Below, piece after piece: positions 16,458-25,495 of a DNA stretch of 38,028 nt (positions are counted from its first letter, which is position 1; every line of letters begins with the position of its first letter). Source of the DNA: an uncultured SAR116 cluster alpha proteobacterium (GTDB lineage Bacteria; Pseudomonadota; Alphaproteobacteria; Puniceispirillales; Marisalimonadaceae); contig CACNQW010000011.1 of assembly GCA_902622745.1 (NCBI GenBank), positions 1 through 38,028 on the forward strand, read 5' to 3'. Both the position numbers and the translations under genes were made by a program. The notes beneath the pieces were generated by a model, which worked only from the letters and a program-made list of their open reading frames with translations, ran no database searches and was not told where the DNA came from.

Positions 16458-16472
16458 TGATAATCATAATCA
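16458..16472. promoter_or_regulatory. Fur-box-like site upstream of the MAPEG gene
   Basis: TGATAATCATAATCA differs from TGATAATNATTATCA at one defined position. It lies 69 bp upstream of the MAPEG start, a sensible place for a repressor. The only other gene near is the HAD gene, whose 3' end faces it. Confidence 0.35.
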
Positions 16473-16588
16473 ACAATTAAGTCTATATATTATGCATTTA
16501 ATTATTTTTTTTTCTAAAATAAATATAAATCATGAAAACTTAATAAATCTGGGTTAATGTGAGTTTCCTTCCCTATATAATAAGGTTT

Positions 16589-16625
16589 TGTGGGATAATT
16601 ATGAGATTAAGTAAATTATCCCACA
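16589..16625 (-). terminator. 12-bp inverted repeat spanning the HAD gene stop
   Basis: TGTGGGATAATT (16589-16600) and AATTATCCCACA (16614-16625) are perfect complements around a 13-base loop. The right arm includes the stop codon of the HAD gene. It should form a strong hairpin, but no T-run follows on the leftward transcript (CAAAACC), so it may protect the 3' end or act as a weak terminator. Confidence 0.45.
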
Positions 16626-17335
16626 TTATTATCAAGCACATTAGATAATTCAGTAAAATCCTTTACAATAATATCTGGCTGAAATGGCGTGTGACCAAAA
16701 GGTCTTTTTCTTCTGTCTATAAATGCTGTGTGCATTCCAAAAGATTTTGCGCCTATACAATCAAAAGCATGATTGGCTACAAACAAACAATTCTTCTTAT
16801 CAATTCTAGTCTTTAGCTCGACTAATCTATATGTTTTCCAATGTGGTTTAAAATAACCTGCTTCTTGAACAGAAATTGTAAAATCCATATCAAAACCAAT
16901 GAATTGTTTTGCATTTTCTAACATATCCTGATCGCCATTTGAAAGTATTCCAAGTTTAAGATCATTTTCTCTTAACTTGTTTAAAGACAAGATAACGTCT
17001 GGAAAGGGTTTTAAAACTTCAATTTGCTCAATTAGCCATTCGACTTCTTTTTTTGTATAATTAATACCACATCTATCCATTACGTAAGAGACAGCGTTTT
17101 GACCAATTGTACGATAATTTGTATGGTTGTTTTTACTTAATGCATCAATCATTGAATTTTCAAAATGTGTTCTACGCCACCAAGTCACAAAACGGTTAGG
17201 ATCACCTTCCCATTTTTTGTTCTTCAAAAAAGGTATAACAGCTTCTGTTAACCCTTTTTGAATGTCAACAATAGTTCCATATTGATCAAAAATAATTAAT
17301 TTTATTTTCTTTTTTATGATGTCAAAATTACTCAT
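16616..17335 (-). CDS. haloacid dehalogenase type II-like HAD hydrolase
   Basis: 239 residues. HAD motif I is IIFDQYGTIVD with nucleophile Asp17; type II dehalogenases usually read DAYGT. Motif II is LGILSNGDQDML, the Lys is in YFKPHWKTYRLVE, and motif IV is VANHAFDCIGAKSFGM. The length and SNG motif fit L-2-haloacid dehalogenase-type enzymes, which hydrolyse a C-halogen or similar bond through an aspartyl ester. The Ala-to-Gln change beside the nucleophile and the VANHAFD variant leave substrate open. It is divergent from the TauD-like gene, 68 bp away, so one intergenic region may control both. Confidence 0.8.
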   Translation of the reverse strand: MSNFDIIKKKIKLIIFDQYGTIVDIQKGLTEAVIPFLKNKKWEGDPNRFVTWWRRTHFENSMIDALSKNNHTNYRTIGQNAVSYVMDRCGINYTKKEVEWLIEQIEVLKPFPDVILSLNKLRENDLKLGILSNGDQDMLENAKQFIGFDMDFTISVQEAGYFKPHWKTYRLVELKTRIDKKNCLFVANHAFDCIGAKSFGMHTAFIDRRKRPFGHTPFQPDIIVKDFTELSNVLDNNVG

Positions 17336-17403
17336 ATATACTTATTGTAAAATTTAAAGTTAAAAACATTGAAGTTTTTGATATAATAACATTATAAAAT
17401 ATT

Positions 17404-18246
17404 ATGAATATGATAAAAACTATTTCAGGTATAAAAATTCAAAAATTTTCTCCAAATTTAGGAGCAATTATAACTGATGTCGACTTATCTAAAGGAGTTA
17501 ATGATGATCAATTTAAAGATATTGAAAAAGCTTTTTTAGAATATCAAGTATTATTTTTTCAAAATCAAAATGAGATTTCCCCTGAGTTGCACTTAAAATT
17601 TGGTAAATTATTTGGTGAATTACACATGCATCCAGCCGCCCCATCAATGAATGGATATCCAGAGATTTTTGAAATTCATGCACATAAAGATAGTAAAGTT
17701 GCCAATGGTGAATTTTGGCATTCTGATGTATCATGTGATATTACACCACCACTTGGAACAATGTTACAATTACACATTCTCCCTGAAACAGGTGGAGATA
17801 CTATGTTTTCTAACATGTATGAAGCTTATAATGAGTTAAGTAATAAATATAAAACCTTATTAGATGGTTTAATTGCAATTCATGAGTCAGAGCATCTTTA
17901 TAAAGGGAGATATGATGACAGAGGAGTAAATAAGGATGACATTAAAACACCTGCAGCAAAACATCCTTTAATTCGAACACACCCTATTACAGGTAAAAAA
18001 GCGATCTATGTAAATAGGACGTTTACAACTGGAATTGAAGGAATGAGCAAATATGAAAGTTCATCAATATTAGAATTTTTATTTAATCATTGTGAGCATG
18101 TCAATTTTCAAATTAGATACAGATGGAATAAAAACGATATGGCATTTTGGGATAATAGATGTACCATGCATAGAGCTATATGGGATTATTGGCCAAATGA
18201 AAGAAAAGGACGGAGAGTTACAATAAAAGGTGACAAACCGATTTAA
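17404..18246 (+). CDS. TauD/TfdA-family 2-oxoglutarate-dependent dioxygenase
   Basis: 280 residues, the typical TauD size. Iron ligands are His106 and Asp108 (FWHSDVS) and His256 (CTMHRAIWDY), with Arg270 or 271 in NERKGRRVTI for 2-oxoglutarate. The enzyme hydroxylates an organic sulfonate, ether, amine or similar compound using O2 and 2-oxoglutarate, releasing succinate and CO2. GITDVDLSKG-type N-terminal wording (IITDVDLSKGV) is also standard. Taurine cannot be assumed, since no tauABC transporter is present. A PhyH-type dioxygenase follows 17 bp later on the same strand. Confidence 0.88.
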   Translation: MNMIKTISGIKIQKFSPNLGAIITDVDLSKGVNDDQFKDIEKAFLEYQVLFFQNQNEISPELHLKFGKLFGELHMHPAAPSMNGYPEIFEIHAHKDSKVANGEFWHSDVSCDITPPLGTMLQLHILPETGGDTMFSNMYEAYNELSNKYKTLLDGLIAIHESEHLYKGRYDDRGVNKDDIKTPAAKHPLIRTHPITGKKAIYVNRTFTTGIEGMSKYESSSILEFLFNHCEHVNFQIRYRWNKNDMAFWDNRCTMHRAIWDYWPNERKGRRVTIKGDKPI

Positions 18247-18263
18247 TTTTAAAGTATGAATTT

Positions 18264-19028
18264 ATGTTAAATAAAGAAGAAATAAAAAGATATTATGAAG
18301 ATGGTTATATCATTCCAGAATTTCAAATGCCTGAAAATGATCTTTTAGAAATAGAAAAATTACATGATAAATTGATTAAAAATTTTCCACATTTTTTAAA
18401 CTATTGTCCTGCTGTTCTTGAATATGAAGAAAAGTTCTTAAGGTATTGTTTTAATGAAAAAATTTTAAATTATGTTGAGCAATTAATTGGTAATAATTTT
18501 GCATTATGGAACTCCAGTTTTTTTGCAAAGCCAGCATACAATGGACATGCAACACCTTGGCATCAAGATGGTCAATATTGGCCAATCAGACCGTTAGCAA
18601 CATGTACTGTTTGGTTAGCTGTTGACGATGCTAATGAAGAGAATGGATGTTTAAAATTTATTAGAGGCTCACATAGAGATAAAAATCTAAAACAACATGA
18701 GTTTAATGAAGATAAAAATCTAACATTACACCAAGAATTATTAAAATCAGAATTTAATGAAAAAGAATCAGTTAATTTAATATTAAAAAGAGGTCAAATT
18801 TCATTGCATGATGTATACTTAGTCCATGGATCTGATGCTAATTTATCATCAAAATCTAGAAGAGGCATGACAATGAGATTTATGCCTACAACAAGTGTTT
18901 TTGATCATAATTTGGCTAAAGAAAAATATAATAATTTAAATGTTTCAAAATACTCAAATAGAAAAATCTATCTTGCAAGAGGTTATGACAAGTCAAAAAA
19001 AAATAATCTAGAGGTTGTGAATTTCTAA
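18264..19028 (+). CDS. phytanoyl-CoA dioxygenase (PhyH)-family protein
   Basis: 254 residues. The 2-His-1-carboxylate triad is visible: His100 and Asp102 in TPWHQDGQYW, and His188 in YLVHGSDAN, with Arg199 or 200 in KSRRGMTMRF for 2-oxoglutarate. VWLAVDDANEENGCLKFI and RGSH are family-typical. PhyH proteins in marine bacteria act on varied small substrates, including phosphonates (PhnY type) and amino acids. The exact substrate is not readable. It sits 17 bp after the TauD-like gene, so two 2-oxoglutarate-dependent oxygenases share one likely transcript. Confidence 0.85.
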   Translation: MLNKEEIKRYYEDGYIIPEFQMPENDLLEIEKLHDKLIKNFPHFLNYCPAVLEYEEKFLRYCFNEKILNYVEQLIGNNFALWNSSFFAKPAYNGHATPWHQDGQYWPIRPLATCTVWLAVDDANEENGCLKFIRGSHRDKNLKQHEFNEDKNLTLHQELLKSEFNEKESVNLILKRGQISLHDVYLVHGSDANLSSKSRRGMTMRFMPTTSVFDHNLAKEKYNNLNVSKYSNRKIYLARGYDKSKKNNLEVVNF

Positions 19029-19040
19029 ATGTAATTAATA

Positions 19041-19838
19041 TCATCCTCGTGATTTATAAGATAAAGAACATCCTCCATCAACTACAAGTGTTTGTCCTGT
19101 GATATATTTTGCCCAATTAGATGATAAATAAACTACTGCTTTCCCAATATCAAAGCCATCTCCCTCAACATTTAAAAGTGAAGCATCTTTTCGTATTTTT
19201 CTTAATTCATCTGACATGCCATCTTGATAAACCATAGGAGTATAAACAGGTCCTGGTAAAATGCAGTTAACTCTAATGCCATCAGTACCATGATCAACTG
19301 CCATTGCTTTAGTAAGAGAGATTACTGCGCCTTTTGAAGCTGAATAAGATGTGTAACCCTTGGGTCTAGTTGCAGAAATTGATGAAATATTAATAATTAC
19401 GCCACCATTACCTGAATTAATCATTTCTGGAATAGAATATTTAGACATTAAAAACATTGGTTTAAGATTAATATTCATAACCTTATCCCAATATTTTTCA
19501 TTTTCATTAACAACAGATGTATTGCTTGCTATACCTATGTTGTTATCCAAAATATCAAGTCTGTTCCATTTTTTAATAACTTCTCTAATTACTTTTTTAC
19601 ATTCTATAGAACTAGTTAAATCAGCACTTAATGCAAAAGCATTACCTCCATTGTTTTTAATTAAATCAACTGTATTTTGAGCAAATTTTTTATTTAAATC
19701 TACGACAAGAACCTTTGCCCCTGCCTCTGCAAGTAATATGGATGCTGCTCTGCCATTTCCTATGCCATCACCATTAGACCCCCCACCTGCAACAATGGCA
19801 ACTTTATCTTTTAAACCTAAATCAAGATTTTCTTTCAT
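19041..19838 (-). CDS. SDR-family oxidoreductase
   Basis: 265 residues. The Rossmann nucleotide loop is AGGGSNGDGIGNGRA, a long variant of TGxxxGxG. NNIGIAS corresponds to NNAG. The catalytic Ser-Tyr-Lys set is INISSIS...YTSYSASKGAV with YxxxK. The C-terminus GQTLVVDGGCS is typical of classical SDRs. It would reduce or oxidise an alcohol/ketone with NAD(P)(H). It converges with the PhyH gene and is divergent from a second SDR, 60 bp away. Confidence 0.88.
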   Translation of the reverse strand: MKENLDLGLKDKVAIVAGGGSNGDGIGNGRAASILLAEAGAKVLVVDLNKKFAQNTVDLIKNNGGNAFALSADLTSSIECKKVIREVIKKWNRLDILDNNIGIASNTSVVNENEKYWDKVMNINLKPMFLMSKYSIPEMINSGNGGVIINISSISATRPKGYTSYSASKGAVISLTKAMAVDHGTDGIRVNCILPGPVYTPMVYQDGMSDELRKIRKDASLLNVEGDGFDIGKAVVYLSSNWAKYITGQTLVVDGGCSLSYKSRG

Positions 19839-19898
19839 TAAACCCTCTTTAAAAAAATCTATTTCATTCTAATATAAATTAATTTAAATTATTTTGTA

Positions 19899-20726
19899 AT
19901 GTCTAATCGATTGAATGGTAAAATAGCTGTTATAACTGGGGCTGCTAAAGGTTTAGGGTTATCAATTGCTAAAAAGTTTCATGAAGAAGGATGTGAAATA
20001 ATTATTTGTGATATTTTATCCTCAGAGGCTAATAAAGTTGCAAAAAATTTAAAGGGAAAATCTTTCGAATTAGATGTGTCTAATTCAAAACAAGTCCTAG
20101 ATATATTTAATAATATCAATAAATTGTATGATAAAATAGATATATTAGTTAATAATGCTGGAATCAATGGTTTTGAAAATAGACAAGACATAATTGAAGA
20201 AAGAAATAGAGTAAACAAAGCACAAATAAAAGAGTATTCTAAGAATAAAACAATTAATACTCATTTCGATGTAACGGTAAACATGAGTGACTTTGACTGG
20301 TTTAAAATGATAAACACGCATTTATCTGGAACTTTTTTCTGTACTAGAGAAGCATTAAAAATAATGAATAAATACAATTCAGGCTCCATTATAAATATGG
20401 GATCAGTATTAGGGACAACTGGCGGACCTTCATCACCACACTATTCTGCTGCAAAAGGAGGAATTCTTGCATATACGAGGGCTTTGGCTAGGGAGGTAGC
20501 TAGCAGAAATATAAGAGTTAATGCGATAGCGCCAGGTTATATTGATACTGATATGACTAAAAATTTAGGATACGTAAAGGATTTAGTAAAAAGCCAAACA
20601 CCTATGAAAAAATTTGGAGTTGCAGAAGATATCGGATGGGCCGCAGTATATTTAGCTTCAGATGAAGCTAAATTTATGACAGGACAGACAATTTCACCAA
20701 ATGGTGGGTTAGTTATGAGCCAGTAA
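19899..20726 (+). CDS. SDR-family oxidoreductase
   Basis: 275 residues of a classical SDR. The cofactor loop is TGAAKGLGLSIA, then NNAGING, the catalytic YSAAK in PHYSAAKGG, NAIAPGYIDTDMTK and GQTISPNGG at the C-terminus. An insertion of about 30 charged residues after NNAGING (ENRQDIIEERNRVNKAQIKE region) is longer than in most family members. Substrate unknown. It is divergent from the other SDR and is followed by an alpha/beta hydrolase 108 bp on. Confidence 0.88.
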   Translation: MSNRLNGKIAVITGAAKGLGLSIAKKFHEEGCEIIICDILSSEANKVAKNLKGKSFELDVSNSKQVLDIFNNINKLYDKIDILVNNAGINGFENRQDIIEERNRVNKAQIKEYSKNKTINTHFDVTVNMSDFDWFKMINTHLSGTFFCTREALKIMNKYNSGSIINMGSVLGTTGGPSSPHYSAAKGGILAYTRALAREVASRNIRVNAIAPGYIDTDMTKNLGYVKDLVKSQTPMKKFGVAEDIGWAAVYLASDEAKFMTGQTISPNGGLVMSQ

Positions 20727-20834
20727 TATTTATTACAAAATAAAATTTAATCACACTAAAATAAACAAAAAATAATTTATAGATTTTATTAAAAATTTTA
20801 ATTATTTTTAAAATATGAATATTGAAAGTAAATA

Positions 20835-21644
20835 ATGTCAATTTTAAAACTTGATAATAATAATGAAATTTATTACGAGTATGAAGAACCTACTGAAGAT
20901 GGTTATACTTGTGTTTTTGTAAATGCATTAACTGGTGACACATCAGCATGGAAAGGTTTAATCAGTGAAAACTTGATTAAAAATAATGATGGCTATTTAG
21001 TTTATAATTTTAGAGGACAAGCAAAGAGTAAATTTGATGTCAAACTAAATCTTGATTCCAATTTAATCGTTTCAGATTTGATTCAATTAATTAATCAAAT
21101 TAAACCAAAAAACATAATTTTAGTTGGTCTTTCTATTGGTGGACTTTACGCTGCAATGACTTTAGAAAAAGGAATTGAAGCCAAAGGTTTAGTTTTAATA
21201 AATACACTTAGAAAACCCTCAGAAAGGTTAAATTGGATTAATAATGCTATGGTTAACGCAGTTAAGCTAGCAGGTACACCTCTTATTTTAGATATGGTAA
21301 TGCCAGTAATGGCTTCACCAAAATTTTTAGACCAGTTAAAAGACACCTCACTAAAATACGAAAATTATTTAGGCTTAGATGATTTTAATGGTATTTCTAA
21401 ATTAATGCATGGGGGTTTTACTGCAAATTGGAACTTTGATTGGAGTAAAATTGATATACCAACAATGGTTATGACGGGACATTATGATAAAGTATTTAGA
21501 ATTCCTGAGGACATAAACGAATTAATTCAAAAAATTAATAATGTTAGAAGAATTGAAGTTCCAGAATGTGGTCATTTAATCCCATTAGAGGATCCAGAAT
21601 TATTTTCATATCATCTTAATGGCTTTATTAAATCCATAAAATAG
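20835..21644 (+). CDS. alpha/beta hydrolase
   Basis: 269 residues. The triad is Ser100 in GLSIGG, Asp in TGHYDKVF, and His in PECGHLIPLEDPE. YNFRGQAKS follows the second strand as in 3-oxoadipate enol-lactonase-like enzymes, though here HG is replaced by VNALTGDTSAWKG. It probably hydrolyses an ester or lactone. It has no signal peptide, so it acts in the cytoplasm. Its stop is 9 bp from the stop of the convergent zinc peptidase gene. Confidence 0.85.
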   Translation: MSILKLDNNNEIYYEYEEPTEDGYTCVFVNALTGDTSAWKGLISENLIKNNDGYLVYNFRGQAKSKFDVKLNLDSNLIVSDLIQLINQIKPKNIILVGLSIGGLYAAMTLEKGIEAKGLVLINTLRKPSERLNWINNAMVNAVKLAGTPLILDMVMPVMASPKFLDQLKDTSLKYENYLGLDDFNGISKLMHGGFTANWNFDWSKIDIPTMVMTGHYDKVFRIPEDINELIQKINNVRRIEVPECGHLIPLEDPELFSYHLNGFIKSIK

Positions 21645-21653
21645 TTAGATTTC

Positions 21654-22331
21654 TTATCTCATTCGGGTAATTAATAACCAAATAAACCTTAAGGAGAAGA
21701 AACTTCTAAAAACCCCTATTACATAAGTTAAAGCTGCAGCTAAAAGAATGGATCGACAGGCTTCATGATACTCAGCTGGTACTTTTTGTTTAATAATTGG
21801 ATATGCTTTATTAAAACTTGCATCAATTTCAACATCAAGAGTAATTATATGTATTAAAGCACTAATTAATAAAGAAAAAGCAGCTATGGCCAAACATATT
21901 TTTATAAATCCATAAGAACCTGTCGCAAAAATTATAGGAAATCCAATCAATAAAATACCACTACCTAATTGTGTTATCCATGAAGTATTCCTGATGATGA
22001 CATTTCTTCTTTTTAATGGTTTATAATTTTCTTTATGTTGTATTGCATGAGCAATCTCATGACATATTATAGTGATAGAAGTTAAACTTTTTTTCCCAAG
22101 TCTATCCTCTAAGACCATGACTTTTTTATTTATTAAGTCATAATGATCTCCGAGTTTAGTTCCTTCTATTTGAACGTCATTAAGATTATGTTCTTGAAGT
22201 AATTCTCGACCAAATTCAAAGCCAGTAAAAGGCATATTTATTAATACTTTATCATTTTTTTTAAATATATAATTATACCAAATTATTGGAGCTATAAATA
22301 ATATAAATAAGAAAATTAAATATAAAATCAT
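21654..22331 (-). CDS. membrane zinc metallopeptidase (YugP-like)
   Basis: 225 residues. An N-terminal membrane segment (2-20), the zinc site His91-Glu92-His95 in ICHEIAHAIQH, and two further hydrophobic segments (about 117-160) followed by a short C-terminal one (about 200-220) match the Zn_peptidase_2 (YugP) family. The start overlaps the end of the DUF3299 gene by 4 bp (ATGA), a sign of translational coupling. It is the last gene of the leftward zinc unit. A zinc-dependent enzyme regulated together with zinc import is plausible, but its target is unknown. Confidence 0.8.
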   Translation of the reverse strand: MILYLIFLFILFIAPIIWYNYIFKKNDKVLINMPFTGFEFGRELLQEHNLNDVQIEGTKLGDHYDLINKKVMVLEDRLGKKSLTSITIICHEIAHAIQHKENYKPLKRRNVIIRNTSWITQLGSGILLIGFPIIFATGSYGFIKICLAIAAFSLLISALIHIITLDVEIDASFNKAYPIIKQKVPAEYHEACRSILLAAALTYVIGVFRSFFSLRFIWLLITRMR

Positions 22332-22870
22332 TTTTGGCTTTCTTCAAAGTGCTTTATAAATTGATCATTATCAATGTCTATAATCTTGTTTGTGCTTATT
22401 TCATAAATACTATCAAAAGTATCCTTTACTGGAGGTGTATTTTTTAATATACCCTCTACATAAATAGGTTGATACATAAATCTAGCTTTTTTAGGTTTAT
22501 CAAGTTTAATCATAACCATTTGGTTTGGAGGCGGCGGTGGGGCATGTATACACATTCCTGCGCTTGGAACAAGAAGAAATTCATTAACGATTAAATCTTC
22601 GTGATAATCCATTTCTAAAGGAACCATAAAACCATATAGCTTGATACTTTTACCTATAATTTTTTTATTAAATTTAAGTCCTGCTTCATTTAATTTTTTT
22701 ACAAAATTTTTATCATCCCACATTTCAAATGTTATCCCTGTTTCCGGAACAAAGTCATAAGCATTTACAGGAATTAATTTATCCCAATTTAAGATAAAAT
22801 TTTCTTTAGCAAAACAGTTACTTATAAGAAAAAAAAATATTAAGAAAAAACAAAAAAATCTTTTAATCAT
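22328..22870 (-). CDS. exported DUF3299 protein
   Basis: 180 residues. A signal peptide of about 21 residues (IKRFFCFFLIFFFLISNCFA) is followed by a DUF3299 domain: GKSIKLYGFMVPLEM, then EFLLVPSAGMCIHAPPPPPNQ, and a C-terminal YVEGIL segment. The CIHAPPPPPNQ motif holds Cys and His that could bind metal. In Pseudomonas aeruginosa, as I recall, a DUF3299 protein closes the zinc-responsive PA4063-PA4066 operon, whose layout is the same as here. The gene overlaps the metallopeptidase gene by 4 bp and follows the ABC permease by 21 bp. Confidence 0.82.
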   Translation of the reverse strand: MIKRFFCFFLIFFFLISNCFAKENFILNWDKLIPVNAYDFVPETGITFEMWDDKNFVKKLNEAGLKFNKKIIGKSIKLYGFMVPLEMDYHEDLIVNEFLLVPSAGMCIHAPPPPPNQMVMIKLDKPKKARFMYQPIYVEGILKNTPPVKDTFDSIYEISTNKIIDIDNDQFIKHFEESQK

Positions 22871-22891
22871 ATCCTTTAACTTTTAAATATA

Positions 22892-24133
22892 TCAAATTCC
22901 AGAATTCAGCGATTTTTTATATCCTCTATAAGCTGGAATTAAACCTACTAGTATTGATATCAATACCACTGAACAGTAAAAAATTATATTATAGGTAGAT
23001 AAAAAATTATATTCTAAATAAATACCATACTCTGTATCTAATATAGGATTTAAAATAATGTTTAAAAGGAGCATTAATAATATAGATATTAATATACTTG
23101 TCAGAGAAATCATAATTCCCTCTAATATCAAAATTGAAAAAATTGACCTTGGAGAAGCCCCTACAACTCTCAACAAAGCAATTTCTTTATTTCTTTGGTT
23201 TACATTTGTATAAATTGAAGCAGCCATCCCAAGTAAGGTTATAAAAATAACAAGATAACATATTAAAAAAAGTATCTGTTCTACAAACGACACTATTTGC
23301 CATAATTTTGTTAATGTTAAGCCAGGTATAATAGCTTGAATAGGTTCGCTTTTATATTTAAGCAAATCTCTTTTAAATTGAAATATTTTTATCTTTGAAT
23401 TTAATTTTATTATAGCACCTGTAATTTCCTTTGGAACTAAATCACTTTCATTAAATGATGTTGGATTATGTTTTACATTTGGTAATTTAAATCCACCTTG
23501 CCAATCTTTATGAATTGCTTCTAATGCTTGTAAACTAACAAAAATTAACTTATCAATATTCGATCCCGATTTTTTTAATATGCCATTTATTCTAAATGGA
23601 AACTCATCATGAAAATCTTGAGATGATACTCCATGAGCGACTATGATTTTATCATTTAATTTATAATTTAGCGTTTTAGCTACATCATAACCGATAACAA
23701 CATCAAAAATATCTTTGAAATGTTCACCTTTATAAAATTCTAACTTTTTATTTTTTATTTGTATTTTTTTGAAATAATCAGACGATGTTCCTAACACTCT
23801 ATACTGTTTATGACTATCACCTAGTGAAATTGGAATTGCCCATTTTACATCAGGATGATTTTGAACATCTTTAAAAGATTTCCATCTAATATTATTAGTT
23901 GGTGTTCCAATTTGAAAAATTAAATATAATAAAGCTTCTATCTCTCCAGACCTTGAAGAGATTATTAAATCACCTGATTTTGCATTTGAAAAGAATGTTT
24001 TTTTTGAACTTTTTCTAAAATTATCAATTGATGAGAAAAGAATTATAGAAAGAGAAACACATAAAATAGTTAAAAAAACAGAAACTTTTCTGCTTATAAG
24101 AGAATAAAAAGCTAAAGATAATAGAACTTTCAT
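22892..24133 (-). CDS. FtsX/MacB-like ABC transporter permease
   Basis: 413 residues. An N-terminal membrane segment (about 17-35) leads to a large periplasmic domain (about 40-275), then three membrane segments (about 282-310, 335-360 and 385-405). The cytoplasmic loop NVNQRNKEIALLRVVGASPRS (about 310-330) is the FtsX-type coupling helix. This is the MacB/LolCDE topology, used for lipoproteins, peptides or mechanotransmission. The start overlaps the ATPase gene by 4 bp. Its neighbours place it in zinc handling. Confidence 0.85.
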   Translation of the reverse strand: MKVLLSLAFYSLISRKVSVFLTILCVSLSIILFSSIDNFRKSSKKTFFSNAKSGDLIISSRSGEIEALLYLIFQIGTPTNNIRWKSFKDVQNHPDVKWAIPISLGDSHKQYRVLGTSSDYFKKIQIKNKKLEFYKGEHFKDIFDVVIGYDVAKTLNYKLNDKIIVAHGVSSQDFHDEFPFRINGILKKSGSNIDKLIFVSLQALEAIHKDWQGGFKLPNVKHNPTSFNESDLVPKEITGAIIKLNSKIKIFQFKRDLLKYKSEPIQAIIPGLTLTKLWQIVSFVEQILFLICYLVIFITLLGMAASIYTNVNQRNKEIALLRVVGASPRSIFSILILEGIMISLTSILISILLMLLLNIILNPILDTEYGIYLEYNFLSTYNIIFYCSVVLISILVGLIPAYRGYKKSLNSGI

Positions 24134-24807
24134 AGTTTAAAAAAACTTTCAAATGCTATTACATCTTTAAATTTATTCTTAAGATTTAAATCATGAGATA
24201 CCATCAGCAATGAAATTTTTTCTTCATTACAAATTTCAAAAAGTAAATTTAAAAAAGAATTTTTATTATCAAAATCTAAAGATGAAGTTGGTTCATCTGC
24301 TAATATAATTTTCGGTTTATTAATTATTGACCTTATTATGGAAATTCTTTGTTTTTGTCCTGTAGACAAATCTTTAGAATTCGATTTTGTTAATAAGTCA
24401 TTGTTTAAATTTAGTTTTTTCCCGAATAAATACGCTCTTTCTTTAGATTTATTTAAATCTTTATTTGTAAAATAACATGGTAATAAAATATTATTTAAAG
24501 GTGACAAATGATCTAGTAAATTAAATTCTTGGAATATAACACCAATATTCTCAGATCTAAATTTATCCAATTCCCAAGCTTTAAGAGAACTTAAATTTTG
24601 AGATAAAATGTAAATATCTCCTGCTCTTGCAGAAATCATACCGCAAATTAGATTGAGAAAAGTTGATTTACCAATGCCACTTTTACCTAATATAAGTTTT
24701 TTTTCATTAGTTTGGATTGAAAAATCATTTATTTGAATCTTAAATTCATCTTGATTATTCCAATAAAATTCTAAATTTTTAATCTCTATAAGATTCTTTG
24801 AATTCAT
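24130..24807 (-). CDS. ABC transporter ATP-binding protein (MacB/LolD type)
   Basis: 225 residues. Walker A is GKSGIGKST (41-49). The signature reads LSTGQKQR instead of LSGGQ. Walker B is IILADEP and is followed by TSSLD and a switch His in MVSHD. GVIFQEFNLLDHL is the typical MacB/LolD Q-loop text. It pairs with the FtsX-like permease that overlaps its 3' end by 4 bp, and its start overlaps the stop of the ZrgA-like gene by one base. The four genes from the ZrgA-like protein to the DUF3299 protein form one tight operon. Confidence 0.88.
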   Translation of the reverse strand: MNSKNLIEIKNLEFYWNNQDEFKIQINDFSIQTNEKKLILGKSGIGKSTFLNLICGMISARAGDIYILSQNLSSLKAWELDKFRSENIGVIFQEFNLLDHLSPLNNILLPCYFTNKDLNKSKERAYLFGKKLNLNNDLLTKSNSKDLSTGQKQRISIIRSIINKPKIILADEPTSSLDFDNKNSFLNLLFEICNEEKISLLMVSHDLNLKNKFKDVIAFESFFKL

Positions 24808-25415
24808 TAATTAGAAAAGTTATACAAACTTAGTTTTTTTGTAAATTTATTTATTTTATGTTTTGTAGTGGATTTTTTTCCAATAACATTGAATTCTAAA
24901 TCTTTACTATTTTTGAAATTATCAAAAATATTAAAAGTTATAGAAGAAAACTCTGTTATATTTGAACAATTGTATTCATATTTAGCTCTAAACTCAGTAT
25001 GATTTTTTTCTTCTAAAATTGTTGATGTGTTATTTGACATTTTGCAATTTGCTGTGGATGGTATGGAAAATAAATTAGCTGGATTCTTTAACATATTTAA
25101 AGCATTTTTGACTAAATCTTTATCTTTTTGTGACTTAGCTTTATATTCAAATCCAACTGTATCAAAACCAGGCATTTCAATATCAAAAAGAACTTTATTT
25201 TTTTCTTGAACTACATTGATTATACTCAGTCCATGAACATGTGCATCTAAAGAACCTTTTTTATCGTGGTCATGCTTATCGTGGTCATGCTTATCATGGT
25301 CATGTTTTTTTTTCATAACCTTTTTTTCTTTATGGTCATGATCATGTTTGTGATCGCCTGATGAAAATGAATTGAAAGAAAATAATATAAAAATTATAAT
25401 AATTAGATAACGCAT
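24807..25415 (-). CDS. ZrgA-like DUF2796 zinc-binding protein
   Basis: 202 residues. A signal peptide of about 18 residues is followed at once by a His/Asp/Lys-rich tract (about 20-55) built from HDHDK units. The DUF2796 core follows: AHVHGLSIINVV, DIEMPGFDTVGFEYKA, and a later pair of cysteines (Cys in TANCKM and in YNCSN) that could form a periplasmic disulfide. Family members (ZrgA in Vibrio; PA4063 in Pseudomonas) are zinc-regulated periplasmic proteins. It probably binds zinc and hands it to or senses it for the ABC pair below. It lies 80 bp downstream of znuA. Confidence 0.85.
   Translation of the reverse strand: MRYLIIIIFILFSFNSFSSGDHKHDHDHKEKKVMKKKHDHDKHDHDKHDHDKKGSLDAHVHGLSIINVVQEKNKVLFDIEMPGFDTVGFEYKAKSQKDKDLVKNALNMLKNPANLFSIPSTANCKMSNNTSTILEEKNHTEFRAKYEYNCSNITEFSSITFNIFDNFKNSKDLEFNVIGKKSTTKHKINKFTKKLSLYNFSN
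25261..25304. repeat. 15-bp tandem repeat coding for HDHDK units
   Basis: GCTTATCGTGGTCAT recurs about three times with period 15 inside the DUF2796 gene, coding for the His-rich tract. Copies differ at single bases (TATCGTGG, TATCATGG). Confidence 0.75.
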
Positions 25416-25495
25416 TTTAAAAGATCCTAAATAAATTTTATTAAATTATTTTTTGTTTGAAATGATCTTGCAATTATTTGCTAAGTGTCAAAATA

